Assembly (NCBI GenBank): GCA_023548195.1
Contig: JAJHZJ010000311.1
Span: 3,560,419-3,624,418, forward strand
Direction: 5' to 3'
DNA length: 64,000 nucleotides
Origin: Bettongia penicillata ogilbyi
Lineage: Eukaryota > Chordata > Mammalia > Diprotodontia > Potoroidae
Shown piece by piece: positions 54,300 to 63,960 of the stretch (the first letter of the stretch is position 1; each line of letters begins with the position of its first letter). A program made the position numbers and the translations under genes. Under the pieces are notes generated by a model, which saw only the letters and a program-made list of their open reading frames with translations, did no database searches and was not told where the DNA came from.

Positions 54300-55795
54300 G
54301 GGGGTGATTTTCTCCCTTGGCACTTTCAAAAGGGATTTTCTGAAGGTAACAGAACAAAGACAGGAACAGGGTTGCTACCTGCCTCCAATGATGCCATTGA
54401 CACATCCGTTCATCAAACACTAACTGAAGGCCTTGAGTGTGGGGGGTGCACAAAAATGAACAGCCCACAATCCTAGCCTGAAAGGAGTTTGTGACTTGGT
54501 GGGGTGATCTGGGCTCATGAGACAAAATCACAGCTAGCAATCGTTTCTACAGGATGTTCATCAGACTGAGTCTTCTGCTATTGAGGAGAGAAGTCCTAGT
54601 TGGGACGAGTGGGTGAATGTGTTTAATCTGACCAATCCCCAAATGCAGTCCTAACAAGCCTTCTGGGTGTTTCCTGGCATGAGGCCCAGAGAGCTGAGGG
54701 ACCTGCCCTAAATCTCACCACAAGTCATAGCTCCCACCCCACCATCACCTTTCACTTTCCCACATCCTGATTGGCCTGAAAAGAAACAAACAATAGTTTT
54801 TTTCCTGGGATCCCAGGCAGAGGACAATCTGACTCTGGGTATAGCTATGTCAAGAGAGAGAGTGATCTGCTCCTTGTCTCCTCAGGACTTGTGGGAGAAG
54901 GCAAGAGGGTACAGAAGAGCAGAAATAACGTGTATTCCTTATACTTTGTGTTATCGAGTTTTTGTTTGGGGGAATGACATTAGAAGCCTGGGATAAAGCA
55001 GGGCTCACCCTGTGCTAGTTAAAGCCCTGGGTATGCGCGTTTCTGGGTAGTCTCTGGCAAGGACTGGATTTGTTGAGAGAGAAATTCCTGGTGGGGTCGT
55101 CTGCTGCCTGCTATCTAAAGCTGGTCTCTCTGACCCTTCTCTAGCTCCTTGTCCGAGGGTGTTTCCCAGACTCCCTGACCCTTTTGGGCGAGCTTGTCCC
55201 AGATATCTGCCTCCGCATGGTTGTTCCTTACCTCCACTTATGTCTACTTCTGCTCCTTTCCAGAGCTGGGAGGACAAAGTACCAATTAGTTCATTTGCCA
55301 GTTTAATTAGGTAGGAAGGTAAGGAAATTATATTCCTTCACTCCAGAGTTCCCTGCCGAGTCAGGAATAGGGTGAGGGGGTGGGGAAGCCACCTAGGTCT
55401 GAGTCATGGCTTCCCTGTTCTCCTTGCCCCTCACTCACTCCTTGACCCTCATGCAACTGGGTCCCAGGCCCGAGGACTGAGGCAGGGAGAGCAACCCTAG
55501 GATTCCAGGATCCCTTGGACCCAACTAGCACGAATACTCTGGGCCTCTGAGAACTGGAGCATGATGGGAAAGAGTTTAGTCAAATTTCTCCTCCTTCCTC
55601 TGCCCCCCCACCCCCCCAGTCTTGGCTGCTTCTGACTCTGTTTCTCTCTCCCTTTCTCTGTCCACACTCTGGCCCTGTGCTCTTTCCCTTTCCCTTTTCC
55701 TCCAACCCCTCTGTCTCTCTGTTTCGCTTACTGTCTCTGCCTCTTTGCCTCTGGGAGGTTTCCCCCTCTTCTTTATGTCTCTATCTCGGTTCCAG

Positions 55796-55925
55796 ATAAG
55801 CCCCTCGGAGGGCCAGGAGGCCTGGCTGTTATCCTGGGGACTTTGGTGTCCTTATCAGCTGCTGTGGCACTCTTCATGTTCTACCGGCTCCAGCCCAAGA
55901 GTCACCCAGACATGGACAGTGACCT
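55796..55925 (+). CDS. NECTIN1: Alternative nectin-1 exon A: transmembrane segment of the alpha/HIgR-type isoform; partial CDS
   Basis: The exon follows a good acceptor (ctcggttccag) and ends at a consensus donor, GTAAGT, at 55926. With one base carried over it reads DKPLGGPGG, then a hydrophobic helix (about 22 residues, LAVILGTLVSL onward), then FYRLQPKSHPDMDSDL, a short basic stop-transfer and tail. The entry phase (two bases completing a G-initial codon) is identical to that of the delta exon at 7883, so both can be joined to the same upstream exon. Nectin-1 is known to have isoforms with the same ectodomain and different transmembrane and tail regions, and this fits the shorter HIgR type. 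I did not match it to a database, so assignment rests on phase, strand, position and membrane character. If the intron were retained, translation would stop at once (TAA at 55927). Confidence 0.7.
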
Positions 55926-56554
55926 GTAAGTTCTGCTCAGCCTCCAAATCAGAGCCCTGCCCCCCAAAGCCTGCCCCCTCTACCTTCCTCCCATCCACCT
56001 CCTCCTCAGCCTGGACACTGTCTGCTCCTAAGTGCCAGGAGAGCCCTCCTTGACAGGATTGAAGACAGTCATATCATCTCAGGCTTGAATAACTTTTTTA
56101 AGCTCTCCATGTATATTTCATATCTATTAGCTTATTTTAGCTCAGAATAATTTGGTATGGTAGGTATTATTGTCCCCATTTCACAGGTGAGATAACTGAG
56201 CTCTACAAAGATCTAGTAGCCTGAGGAGGTATCTTCTAACACATTTCCCCAGCCTCTGGTCCCCTATAGGGCCAGTAGACCCCTTGTTTACTGGCCAGGC
56301 ACCTGACCTGCTCATTCCCCATGGGTTCTTGGGAAGTACTGAAGGGGCAGGGGTGGGCTTTGCACCAGTATGAACAGGCAGCACACATTTTTCATGGGAG
56401 TCAGGACTCCAGGGTCCCATCCACCATCAGTAGAAGTGCATGGAACCCTTCCCTAGGCCCTGCTGGTTGTCATGTTGCCCTGGAGTCAGAGGAGGGAGAC
56501 AAGTACTGAACAGGTTCAGCAAGCAAGGCTAACACTTTATTTTCACGCCCACAG
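55926..56554 (+). other. NECTIN1: Intron between alternative exons A and B
   Basis: It starts GTAAGT and ends CCCACAG. It contains an antisense CORE-SINE fragment at about 56090-56215; the rest is unassigned. Confidence 0.5.
56090..56215 (-). mobile_element. CORE-SINE fragment, antisense
   Basis: catatctattagcttatttt, ggtaggtattattgtcccca tttcacaggtgagataactg ag. Lies in the intron between exons A and B. Confidence 0.5.
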
Positions 56555-56665
56555 ATCAGACCCGCCCACCTCCCACAGGGCTTCACCACCCACCAACAGG
56601 GACCAAGACACCAAGAATCACATGACAACAAATGATATCCAGGTGTGTTCTCTGGAAGAGGAGAG
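56555..56665 (+). CDS. NECTIN1: Alternative nectin-1 exon B: cytoplasmic tail of the alpha/HIgR-type isoform; partial CDS
   Basis: This 111-base exon lies between an acceptor (tttcacgcccacag) and a strong donor, GAG|GTGAGA. Exon A leaves phase 2, and this exon accepts it exactly: CT+A gives Leu, then SDPPTSHRASPPTNRDQDTK, a following NHMTTNDIQ segment, and VCSLEEE, with no stop. It is hydrophilic and rich in Ser, Thr, Pro and charged residues, as expected for a cytoplasmic tail. It leaves in phase 2 again. The evidence is the fit of phase at both ends and the open frame. I do not recognise a named motif in it, so the call is inferential. Confidence 0.55.
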
Positions 56666-57241
56666 GTGAGAGTGTTGGTATCCATCCTAAGGCTGATGGG
56701 ATTGAAGAGGGCACCTTCCGGGTAGCCACTTCCCTGCCTAGGACTGTATTGGAGATCTTCTTGGGAAGGTAGTCCTATTCTCAGAATTATGGCCACAGGT
56801 CCCTCCCCCTCCACAGGAAAAGCACAAAACCCTGGGATGGGGAATGGGGGAGGAAATCCTCCGTCCATATCCATGTATGCTCAGCCCCATCACATTCCCC
56901 ATTTTCTCTCCAAATTCTCCACCTAGATCATGTAGGACAAGAACAGCCAGAGATGGAACAGAAACTGCCCCCTGCACACCCCCTATTATGACCTGGCTTG
57001 ATTTTCTCCCAAGAACTGTTAAGGAGAGGCAGGCCCTAGGGTAATCCCCCATCCACCTCCTTGAAGTGGGTCCTCAGCCCAGCTCCCTAGATCTCTTAAG
57101 GCAAGAAATGAAAATAATAACTGCTGTCAGAGAAGGCCCAAAGGACACGTGGTGGGAGTGTCATGAAACAGGTTGGGAAAAAGAAATGCCTATCTCTTCC
57201 TGAGGGTGAATATTATTTGTGTTGTCATGATGGATCTAGAT

Positions 57242-57459
57242 CAGAGGTTCTTAACCATTTTTGTGTCAGCTCCTTTGGAGTTTGATGAAGTTAGCAGACC
57301 CCTCCTCAGAATAAAAATGATTCATTATCTATATTCATAATTGAAAGAAATGCTAAATTTCAGTTAGAGGTTAGTGATAATAAAGATATAATATCTTCTC
57401 CCTATTGACATTCAAGAGCCCCCTGGAATCTATTCATGGACCCAGGTCAAGGACTGTTG
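57242..57459 (+). mobile_element. hAT element (TTCTTAACC ends), complete
   Basis: cagaggttcttaaccatttt tgtgtcagctcctttggag, gacccctcctcagaataaaa and cccaggtcaaggactgttgg. Flanks atctagat and gtctagag are a possible diverged 8-bp duplication. Confidence 0.65.
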
Positions 57460-57549
57460 GTCTAGAGTGTTTGTGTCCTTATTCAATTGTAACACAAGAT
57501 TTTGAATGAAACCACTCCCCTGGGAACTTGCTGGTTGAGTATCTTAGGA

Positions 57550-57700
57550 AGGCAACATGATATAATGGCAAGGATCCTGAACTGAGAGTCAAGAACCCTG
57601 GGATCAAGGGCCAGCTTTGCTACTGATGAGCTTTGGGACATTAGACAAGTCATTTCTCCCCTGGACCTTAGTTTCTCTCTATGAAATGAAAGGAGAGATA
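57550..57700 (+). mobile_element. MIR-type SINE, sense
   Basis: tgatataatggcaaggatcc, gagagtcaagaaccctggga and gctttgctactgatgagctt. Confidence 0.65.
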
Positions 57701-57974
57701 AGGCAATCAATCCACAAATTATGAAGCACCCTCTCACTAAAAATGAAACAGTCCTTTCCTCAAGATGCATGCAGCATATTAGAGGACCCAGCATGTACAT
57801 ATGTCAGTATGCCTGAAGGGGCCCAGTCTCTCTTCTCCCAGGTCTGAGGATTCCTTAAAGAAACCATGAGCCTCTCTCTCCTCTGCTTCCCTATTATACA
57901 GTGCATACTAACAAGATTTTCTTTCTTCTCGCCTAATGGCCCCCACCCCAGGAAACTAGGGAAAATGTATGTCC

Positions 57975-58161
57975 CAGGGTAGGGAAACTTGAGGCTACAT
58001 GTGGCTCTTTAGGTCCTCAAGTGCCACCCTTTGATGGAATCCAAACTTCACAGAATAAATCCCTTTAATAAAAGGATTTGTTCTGTAAAACTTGGACACT
58101 CAGTCAAAAGGCCACACTCAAGGACCTAGAAGGCCCGAGACCACAGTTTTCCCATTCCTCG
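57975..58161. mobile_element. Palindromic hAT-like MITE (GGGTAGGGAAC ends), longer copy
   Basis: It opens cagggtagggaaacttgagg. Inverted arms carry taggtcctcaagtgccac and cactcaaggacctagaagg. The centre, acagaataaatccc then ggatttgttctgt, is a near-perfect hairpin. Same family as 24220-24361. Confidence 0.75.
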
Positions 58162-58719
58162 GAAATCCTGAACCTCACCCCCAGGATTGCCAAAGGCAAG
58201 AACTCAGTTTATAATATTGCAGAGGAAAGTTGTATTAAAATAAAAATAGTGGCGAAAGAGTACAAAACCAAGGTCCTCAAATGAGAAATTCTTAATTGCA
58301 AAGATATATGTAAACATCCAAAGTCACTTAGGGTCCCTAATATGTGGAGCTGATGTGGTAAAGACCCACCTCCTGAGTTCTGCCTCCTCTGCCCTCAGCA
58401 TGAGGGAGATGGCAGTGACAGATTGTAGAATCCTTATTCTTGCCTTTCCTGAAAAGCTGCATATATTGAGGGAGAGCCACGGGAAGCAGGAGGAAGACCC
58501 CTCCTCATTGCCCCTGGACTGGCAGCAAGAATTGGACAAAAGCTACTGGCTCCTCTTCCTCTCCTGAAGCACTAAGGGCTTTCTCTCCCTTTCTTTTCCA
58601 TTTCTGGGTTCATATTCTGTCAGTTACACACCCACCTATTACATTCATTCACGCCAGGTTGGGAGGGAAGGCAAGAGTAATAGAAGGAACCAGCTAAGAG
58701 ATCTGCTAGAAAAGGTTTG

Positions 58720-58925
58720 TGGGTAGGGTGCTAAACCTGGAGTCCAGAAGACCTAGGTTTAGATCCAGTCTTAGGGACTTATTAGCTATGTGACCCTGGG
58801 CAAGTCACGTCACTTCACTTCTGTCTGCCTCAGTTTCCTCAACTGAAAAATGGGGATAATGATAGTACCTAATAATATATACCTGGCACATAGTAAGTGC
58901 TATATAATTGTTAGCTATTAGTACT
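58720..58925 (+). mobile_element. CORE-SINE, sense, near full length
   Basis: gtgctaaacctggagtccag aagacctagg, gctatgtgaccctgggcaag tcac, gcctcagtttcctcaactg and cctggcacatagtaagtgct atataatt. Confidence 0.85.
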
Positions 58926-59408
58926 TCCCACTGCCACCTAGTAAAGTTCTTCTTGAAAAATCCAACTATTTGTTTTGGCTGACTAAGGGATGAAGGGAGA
59001 AGGCCTCTATACCCTATCGCCCAGGGGCTGGTTGTGGCAATGGTGGCAATTGGCAGGAAATCCCAGACTGTTTCTGGAGTACAGGGACTTTTGTTAGAGA
59101 GAGGTGAAAATCTCATAGAAGTATAGACCCTAGAGCTGCAAATGACTTTAGAGAAGCTGGAAGACCATGGCTCCAGCCTGGGACTGCCCCAGGTCAGTGG
59201 TTCCCACAATCTGTTCTCCTCCATTCTCACCATCTCCCTGCACTGTGTCTTCACCCTCCCAACTCCCAATAGTTAAGCCACAGGTTCCTGGCAATTCAGC
59301 TGTGGCCGTCTTTTCACCTGGCCCAGCTCCCCACAGGCTGAGCAGGCCCAGGCCCAACTGAATGACTGCCATGCTTGCCCATCTCCCTCTCCTTTCAGTG
59401 GATACCAG

Positions 59409-59526
59409 GATGTGGGAATGGTACCCACATGATGCCAGCACTGAGGCCCCAGCCAAGCCGCCTGGGCCCAGAGATAATGTATGCTCTCCTGGCAATAGTA
59501 GGCAAGACAGGCTTTCGTGTCCCTGA
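59409..59526 (+). CDS. NECTIN1: Candidate terminal nectin-1 exon C: C-terminus of the alpha/HIgR-type isoform; partial CDS
   Basis: A strong pyrimidine tract (ccatctccctctcctttcag) ends in AG at 59397-59398, and a second AG lies at 59407-59408. Using the second, the phase-2 codon from exon B becomes Arg and the frame reads MWEWYPHDASTEAPAKPPG, RDNVCSPGNSRQDRLSCP, then TGA at 59524-59526. Exons A-C then add about 119 residues after the shared ectodomain, close to the roughly 124 isoform-specific residues I recall for the 458-residue human HIgR form. Using the first AG, the frame stops after 11 residues (TGA at 59430-59432). The tail has no C-terminal EWYV, in line with a form that does not bind the afadin PDZ domain. 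Splice choice and identity are inferred. Confidence 0.45.
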
Positions 59527-59844
59527 TAATGGCACGTCTGTCCATCTCTGCCCCAAGGTGCCAACTTCTACACATCCTGAGATGCCAGGTCCTGTCTGCC
59601 TGCCTTCCTTCAGGGAGTCTTTACCTTGTTCCTAGGGCATTGAACTCAGACAGATGAGCTCATAATCCATAATCCATCTCTACCTCAGGGGAAAGCAATA
59701 CCACTGACCATTCTCCTCTCCTAGTAACTTGGAAATGAGTTTAAATTCTCTGACTGAGAGCCTGTACCACACTGCTCATTAAGGAGCCCTGTTCTATCCC
59801 TTGCCATCTCCACAACTAGCCAATCCCTCTAAGGTCTTAATTTT

Positions 59845-60035
59845 ACAGGGTTATAGGCTTTTAGAGCTGGAAAAACCTTGGAAGTCACTAATTTTGGCAG
59901 ATGAGACACCTGAGGCACACAGTAGTAACTTGTCCAGGGTCACACAGATAATGAGTGTCTGAGATAGAATTTGACCCCAGTGTTTCCTGACTTCAAGTCC
60001 AGTGCCCTACCCACTATGCCATACTGTCTCACAAT
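59845..60035 (-). mobile_element. MIR-type SINE, antisense
   Basis: taggcttttagagctggaaa, gacacctgaggcacacagta and gtccagggtcacacagataa tgag. Confidence 0.7.
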
Positions 60036-60312
60036 AAATATTGCAGCCTAGATTATACTACCCCTTGTCCTAAGTGTAAGCTACCCTGGTCCCCTGCCTA
60101 CACCAGGAATAACTTCATCCCAGACAGAAGGGAGCTAGAAGTTCTTTCCTGATTCAAGGCTTTAAATTATTTTTGCCAGCTGGATGGAAGGGCCCAAGAA
60201 GGATCCAAAGATCAGAAGTGAGTTAACAATTCACAACTACCTGGAACACATCCCTATTTTTGTCCTCATCCCCACCCTAGCCTAGCTGATGTTCTCTTGT
60301 AGCTTCTAACCA

Positions 60313-60560
60313 TTGTTTTTGTTGTGGAGTCATTTCAGTCATTTCTGACTCTTCATGACTCCATTTGGGGTTTTCTTGGCAAAGATACTGAAGTGGTTTG
60401 CCATTTCCTTCTCCAGCTCATTTTACAGATGAGGAAACTGAGGTAAACGATTAAATGACTTGCTTAGGGCCACATCCCTAGTAAGTGTCTGAGGATGGAT
60501 TTGAACTCAGATCTATCCTGACTCCAAATCTAGCACTCTATCCTCTGAGCCATCTACCTG
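60313..60560 (-). mobile_element. BovB-tailed CORE-SINE, antisense, full length
   Basis: gtcatttctgactcttcatg actcc, ggcaaagatactgaagtggt ttgcc, cagatgaggaaactgaggta and tctgagccatctacctg. It is one of the least decayed copies in the window. Confidence 0.85.
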
Positions 60561-60695
60561 GGTATATATACTGGATGCTGCTACTTATGGACAATCAGAA
60601 CTCAATAACTTTGTATGGGGAAGACCTGAACCCATGTTGGAGTGAATTTCAGTGGACCACCTTTCCCTGGGTAAATGAGGCATCATTGTCAAGGG

Positions 60696-60901
60696 CAGCA
60701 GTGTCAAACTCAAATCGAAATGGGGATCACTAAACAGAACATCAAGATTCCCTGCGGGCTGCATATTACTTAGAAAAATCACATTCGTATACTTCTTTTT
60801 TTATTAATGCATCAACACACTAAAATCAGTTAGGAACAGTAGTTTAATTTTATTCGGGCTGTGCTCTGTAGTGCTGTGGGGTCACATGTTTGACACCTCT
60901 G
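60696..60901. mobile_element. hAT-like MITE (CAGAGGTGTCAAAC ends), copy 2
   Basis: It opens cagcagtgtcaaactc and closes catgtttgacacctctg. Same ends, size (about 206 bases) and AT-rich centre as 42660-42862. Confidence 0.65.
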
Positions 60902-61309
60902 GTCCTAAGGACGTAGTGTTGGAGAACCTGGGTCCAAAGTCAATGCTCACTGTGCTCCCTTACAGATCTAAATCTATGAGACTGTGAAGGCTCTAGTTCT
61001 TTGTAAGTAGTATGTGTACAAATGTGGCATGTTTATGAAATAAACAGGGCAATTGCCTTTCATCAGCTCATAAAACGGAATATTCACTTTTTTAAAAAAC
61101 AAACTATACATAGGAGAAGTTGATAGTTTCACATACAATCCTCTTCATTGTTCTTTGTATAATTGAACTGTTTGTGTTTGCTGATAACTGTTAAATTCAT
61201 AATAAAAAAGGAAAGTTTTTAAAAAGGGAAAAAAAAGATGGCAGGATGAGGCAAGTTGTAGTGTGTATCTGAGAAGCAATGATGATGAATAAAGGGGAAA
61301 GGCTGGTAT

Positions 61310-61470
61310 CATAGCATCCTAGAATGTCTGAGCTGGAAAGAACACTAGGAGTCACCCAGAACTACCCCCTCTTTTTACAGGTGAGGAGACTGAGGTCCCA
61401 AGAGGAGAAATGACTCACTTAAGGTCACATAGTATTACTGACTGAGGCAAGATTAGAATTCAGGCCTAGG
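61310..61470 (-). mobile_element. MIR-type SINE, antisense
   Basis: gtctgagctggaaagaacac, ctttttacaggtgaggagac tgagg and aaggtcacatagtattactg. Confidence 0.65.
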
Positions 61471-61624
61471 GAGTCCCACTTTAGGGCTTTTTCACCTGCA
61501 GAGTAGCTGGTTGGTGGCAAAATAAGGACTAGAAGTGATATCCCCCAACTGCCCATCAGCTGTCTGGGGAAGGGAAGTGAGAAAGGAAGCACCAGCGTTG
61601 TTGAAAGAAATGTAATTCCTTTTG

Positions 61625-61760
61625 GTTTACAGAGCAATTACCAGGGCTGGGAACTGATGATTTATCCACGACACTTGGGCTCGTTGGCAGTGTAGCTTGT
61701 ATACAAGACATATTATTGATGTTCTCATCAATTCTACTTCCCAACAAGCAGAGAGAGTGA
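61625..61760. promoter_or_regulatory. Candidate conserved noncoding segment
   Basis: Sequence of mixed composition with no repeat hallmark, containing AGAGCAATTACCAGGG, TTTATCCACGACACTTGG and TTATTGATGTTCTCATCAAT. CpG-containing words in an otherwise CpG-poor setting suggest constraint, but this is only an impression. Confidence 0.25.
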
Positions 61761-62009
61761 GCCAGGCTGAAACCCAGCACTACTCAGACCGGCTCAGCCC
61801 GGGAAGGCTGGGAGGCACAAGCCAGCAGGTGGGCAGGGGCAGGGGATTGTGGGACATCTTCCCCCAGACTCTGGACCTAGCTAGGTGGATTCCCTGTCAG
61901 AGAAGATGCTCCCTTAGCTCCTGCACTGAGGGGAAGGCAGGGGCATGCACACTTCTACCCAGTCCCCATCACTCCTTCCCCTATGGGCCAAAGGGAAGCT
62001 GCCATTTAT

Positions 62010-62170
62010 ACAGCTGAGAGGATCATCGGTTTTAACCCCTCCCTCATTTTACACAAGAGGAAACTGAGGCCTAGGGAAGTGAAGCACTTTGTCCATGGTT
62101 TCCTAGGTAGCAAAGAGCAGAGCTGCAATTTAAATGCAGGGCCTGTGACTCCAAAATCACTTCCCTTTTC
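62010..62170 (-). mobile_element. MIR-type SINE, antisense
   Basis: ctccctcattttacacaaga ggaaactgaggcctaggg and gagcagagctgcaatttaaa. Confidence 0.65.
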
Positions 62171-62299
62171 ATTCTACGCCTACTTACAAGGCAGTGTTTT
62201 CCAAGGGAAGTTCTAGAACCATAGATCTAAAGTTAAAGAAACCCCAGAAGTTCTAATTTAATAGATAGACCCTGGGAGAGAAAGTGTCCATAATCACAT

Positions 62300-62540
62300 A
62301 GATAGAAAACAAACATTTATTAAACACTAGATACTAAGCACTTTACAACTATTATCTCATTTGATCCTTACAACAACCATAGGAGGTAGGTGCTATTATT
62401 AATCCCATCTTACAGATGAGGAAACTGAGGCAAGCAGATGTAAAATGACTTTCCCAAGGTCACATAGCTCGTGTCTGAGACCAGATTTTAACTCAGGTCT
62501 TCCTGACTCCAGGCTCAATGTTCTTAACCATTACTTTAGA
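62300..62540 (-). mobile_element. CORE-SINE, antisense, near full length
   Basis: acaaacatttattaaacact, ctcatttgatccttacaaca, ggtgctattattaatcccat and ggtcttcctgactccaggct. Confidence 0.85.
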
Positions 62541-62679
62541 GATAGAGTTTGAACCTGGGTTCCATGACTTCAGAGCACTTGCTCTTTTGATGCCACCACA
62601 CTGACAGTTCTAAGAAGACAAACTAAGTTCCCAGGCTGAGAGTTCTCTCCCTCCTCACATCTGTGTTCTCGTTTCCTTG

Positions 62680-63135
62680 TTTCCTTCAAGTCTCAGCTAA
62701 AATCCATCCTAGTGCAAGAAGCCTTTTCCAGACCTCCTTAATGTCAGTCCTTTCTCTCCGGGGTTATCTCTCATTTATCCTGCTATATATATTCAGCTGT
62801 TTGCATATTTTCCTTGAGAATTATTTTTGCCTTTCTTTTGCATCCCCAGGATTCAGCACAGTGTCTGGCACTTGGCTGTTGTTCAATCACGTCTGTCTCT
62901 GTGACCCCAGGGGGATTTCTTGGTAATTTTTTTTGCCATTTTCATCTCTAGAATGTCCCCATTTTACAGATGAGGGGATTACGTGACCTGCCTCGGGTGC
63001 CACAGATAATGTTAGTTTTGTCCTCAGATCGTCCTGTGACTAAGCCTGGTGTTGTAACCACTGCACCAGCTAGCTGCCCCTGGAAGTCTAGCCTATAGTA
63101 AACATTTAATAATGCTTGTTGGCTTAATGATTGGC
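62680..63135 (+). mobile_element. L2 3' end, sense, split by a BovB-tailed SINE
   Basis: ttccttcaagtctcagctaa, gaagccttttccagacctcc and attcagcacagtgtctggca run to 62873. ctatagtaaacatttaataa tgcttgttgg closes the element after the SINE. Confidence 0.7.
62874..63080 (-). mobile_element. BovB-tailed CORE-SINE, antisense, nested in L2
   Basis: gctgttgttcaatcacgtct gtctctgtgacccc, then a shortened body with ccccattttacagatgaggg, ending ccagctagctgcccc. Confidence 0.75.
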
Positions 63136-63449
63136 TGACCTAAATAAGGCTGAACCTCCTTGACTTGAGTAGAGCAGCTCTGAGAAGGGTAGCCTGATCT
63201 AGAGGTTGGAGGCTGATGGCAGCCTTCTCTGGGAGATCCTAGTAATGTGTCAATGATCAGGCAGTAACAGGGGATGGGAGCTACAGGGAGGGTTCCTCTT
63301 CAGGAGGCACAGAATTGTTTTCTCTTAGGGGAGAATTTGGGATGAGCCCTCCCTAGAGCATCCTTGACGTTGGGAACATAGTCTTCCAAGGTCAGATGCC
63401 AAAGTACATGTCTGACTTCCTGCTAGACTAAAAGCCATCTAAGACCTCA

Positions 63450-63620
63450 ATGGCGGTCTGGTGTGGTAAAGTATACCCTGCACTAGGAGTCTGAAGACAG
63501 AGATCTGACTCCTGGCTCTGGACTTACTACTCATTTGTGTAATTTAGCTGGGGTCCTCAGCTGCCTCCTCCTGCAAAATGGGTAGGCTAAGGCATCTTGT
63601 AGCTTGAAAATTCTGACTAC
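63450..63620 (+). mobile_element. CORE-SINE/MIR-type, sense, diverged
   Basis: gtctggtgtggtaaagtata, ctaggagtctgaagacagag and gcatcttgtagcttgaaaat tctg. Confidence 0.5.
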
Positions 63621-63784
63621 GAATATTCAATCCAATTTCATTTGTTAATTTTTCTTATTTATCTATTTCATTTTTTATATTTCACAAATATATCATTTAT
63701 ATATTAGTGGTAGTAGTGGTATTTATAATCCAATCTATTTAGTAAGTGCCTACTGCATGCAAAACTCTAGGCTAGTTGAGGTGA

Positions 63785-63960
63785 GATGCTGAATTAGACA
63801 TACTTTTTGGATTTGGCCAATGGGTTATGCTTTTGTTTGTCTAATGAAGGGCTGGCTACAGAAGGAAAAGAAAATTGATACTTGTTAAGTGAAAAAAAAC
63901 TTTTTTAAAGATACAGTGCTTAGGTATTGGTGATTTAATAATTTTAAAAAATATATAGTT
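63785..63960 (+). mobile_element. L1 3'-end fragment, sense
   Basis: gacatactttttggatttgg ccaatggg resembles ggatatggccaatc at 32140; an A-rich stretch follows. Short and diverged. Confidence 0.4.

Larger units (their letters stand above)
13196..55795 (+). other. Intergenic for the delta form, intron for the alternative isoform; repeat-dense
   Basis: No exon of any gene is recognised in this 42.6 kb. It is dominated by the LINE, SINE, RTE and hAT fragments and simple repeats listed separately. If the exons at 55796 onward are joined to the shared NECTIN1 exons, this whole stretch is intron and transcription must pass the poly(A) site at 13172. Unassigned stretches longer than 300 bases in which I see no gene or repeat are about 16190-16615, 17050-17755, 17976-18830, 23460-24180, 32530-33470, 33660-34530, 37235-37930, 41060-42655, 42870-43330 and 52960-55795. 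Confidence 0.6.
56666..59408 (+). other. NECTIN1: Intron between alternative exons B and C
   Basis: The interval runs from the GTGAGA donor to a pyrimidine-rich acceptor region. It contains a hAT fragment (57242-57459), sense CORE-SINEs (57550-57700 and 58720-58925) and a palindromic MITE (57975-58161). No further exon with matching phases was noticed. 56670-57240 and 58165-58720 are otherwise unassigned. Confidence 0.45.

Noticed and set aside
55622..56053. 143-residue + strand open frame
   Set aside because: It spans intron, exon A and the following intron in the wrong frame; exon A itself is read in another frame with proper splice sites.
58931..58945. CTGCCACCTAGTAAA as a CTCF site
   Set aside because: The core matches up to CCACCTAGT but the following GG of the consensus is AA, and it abuts a SINE; not strong enough to call.
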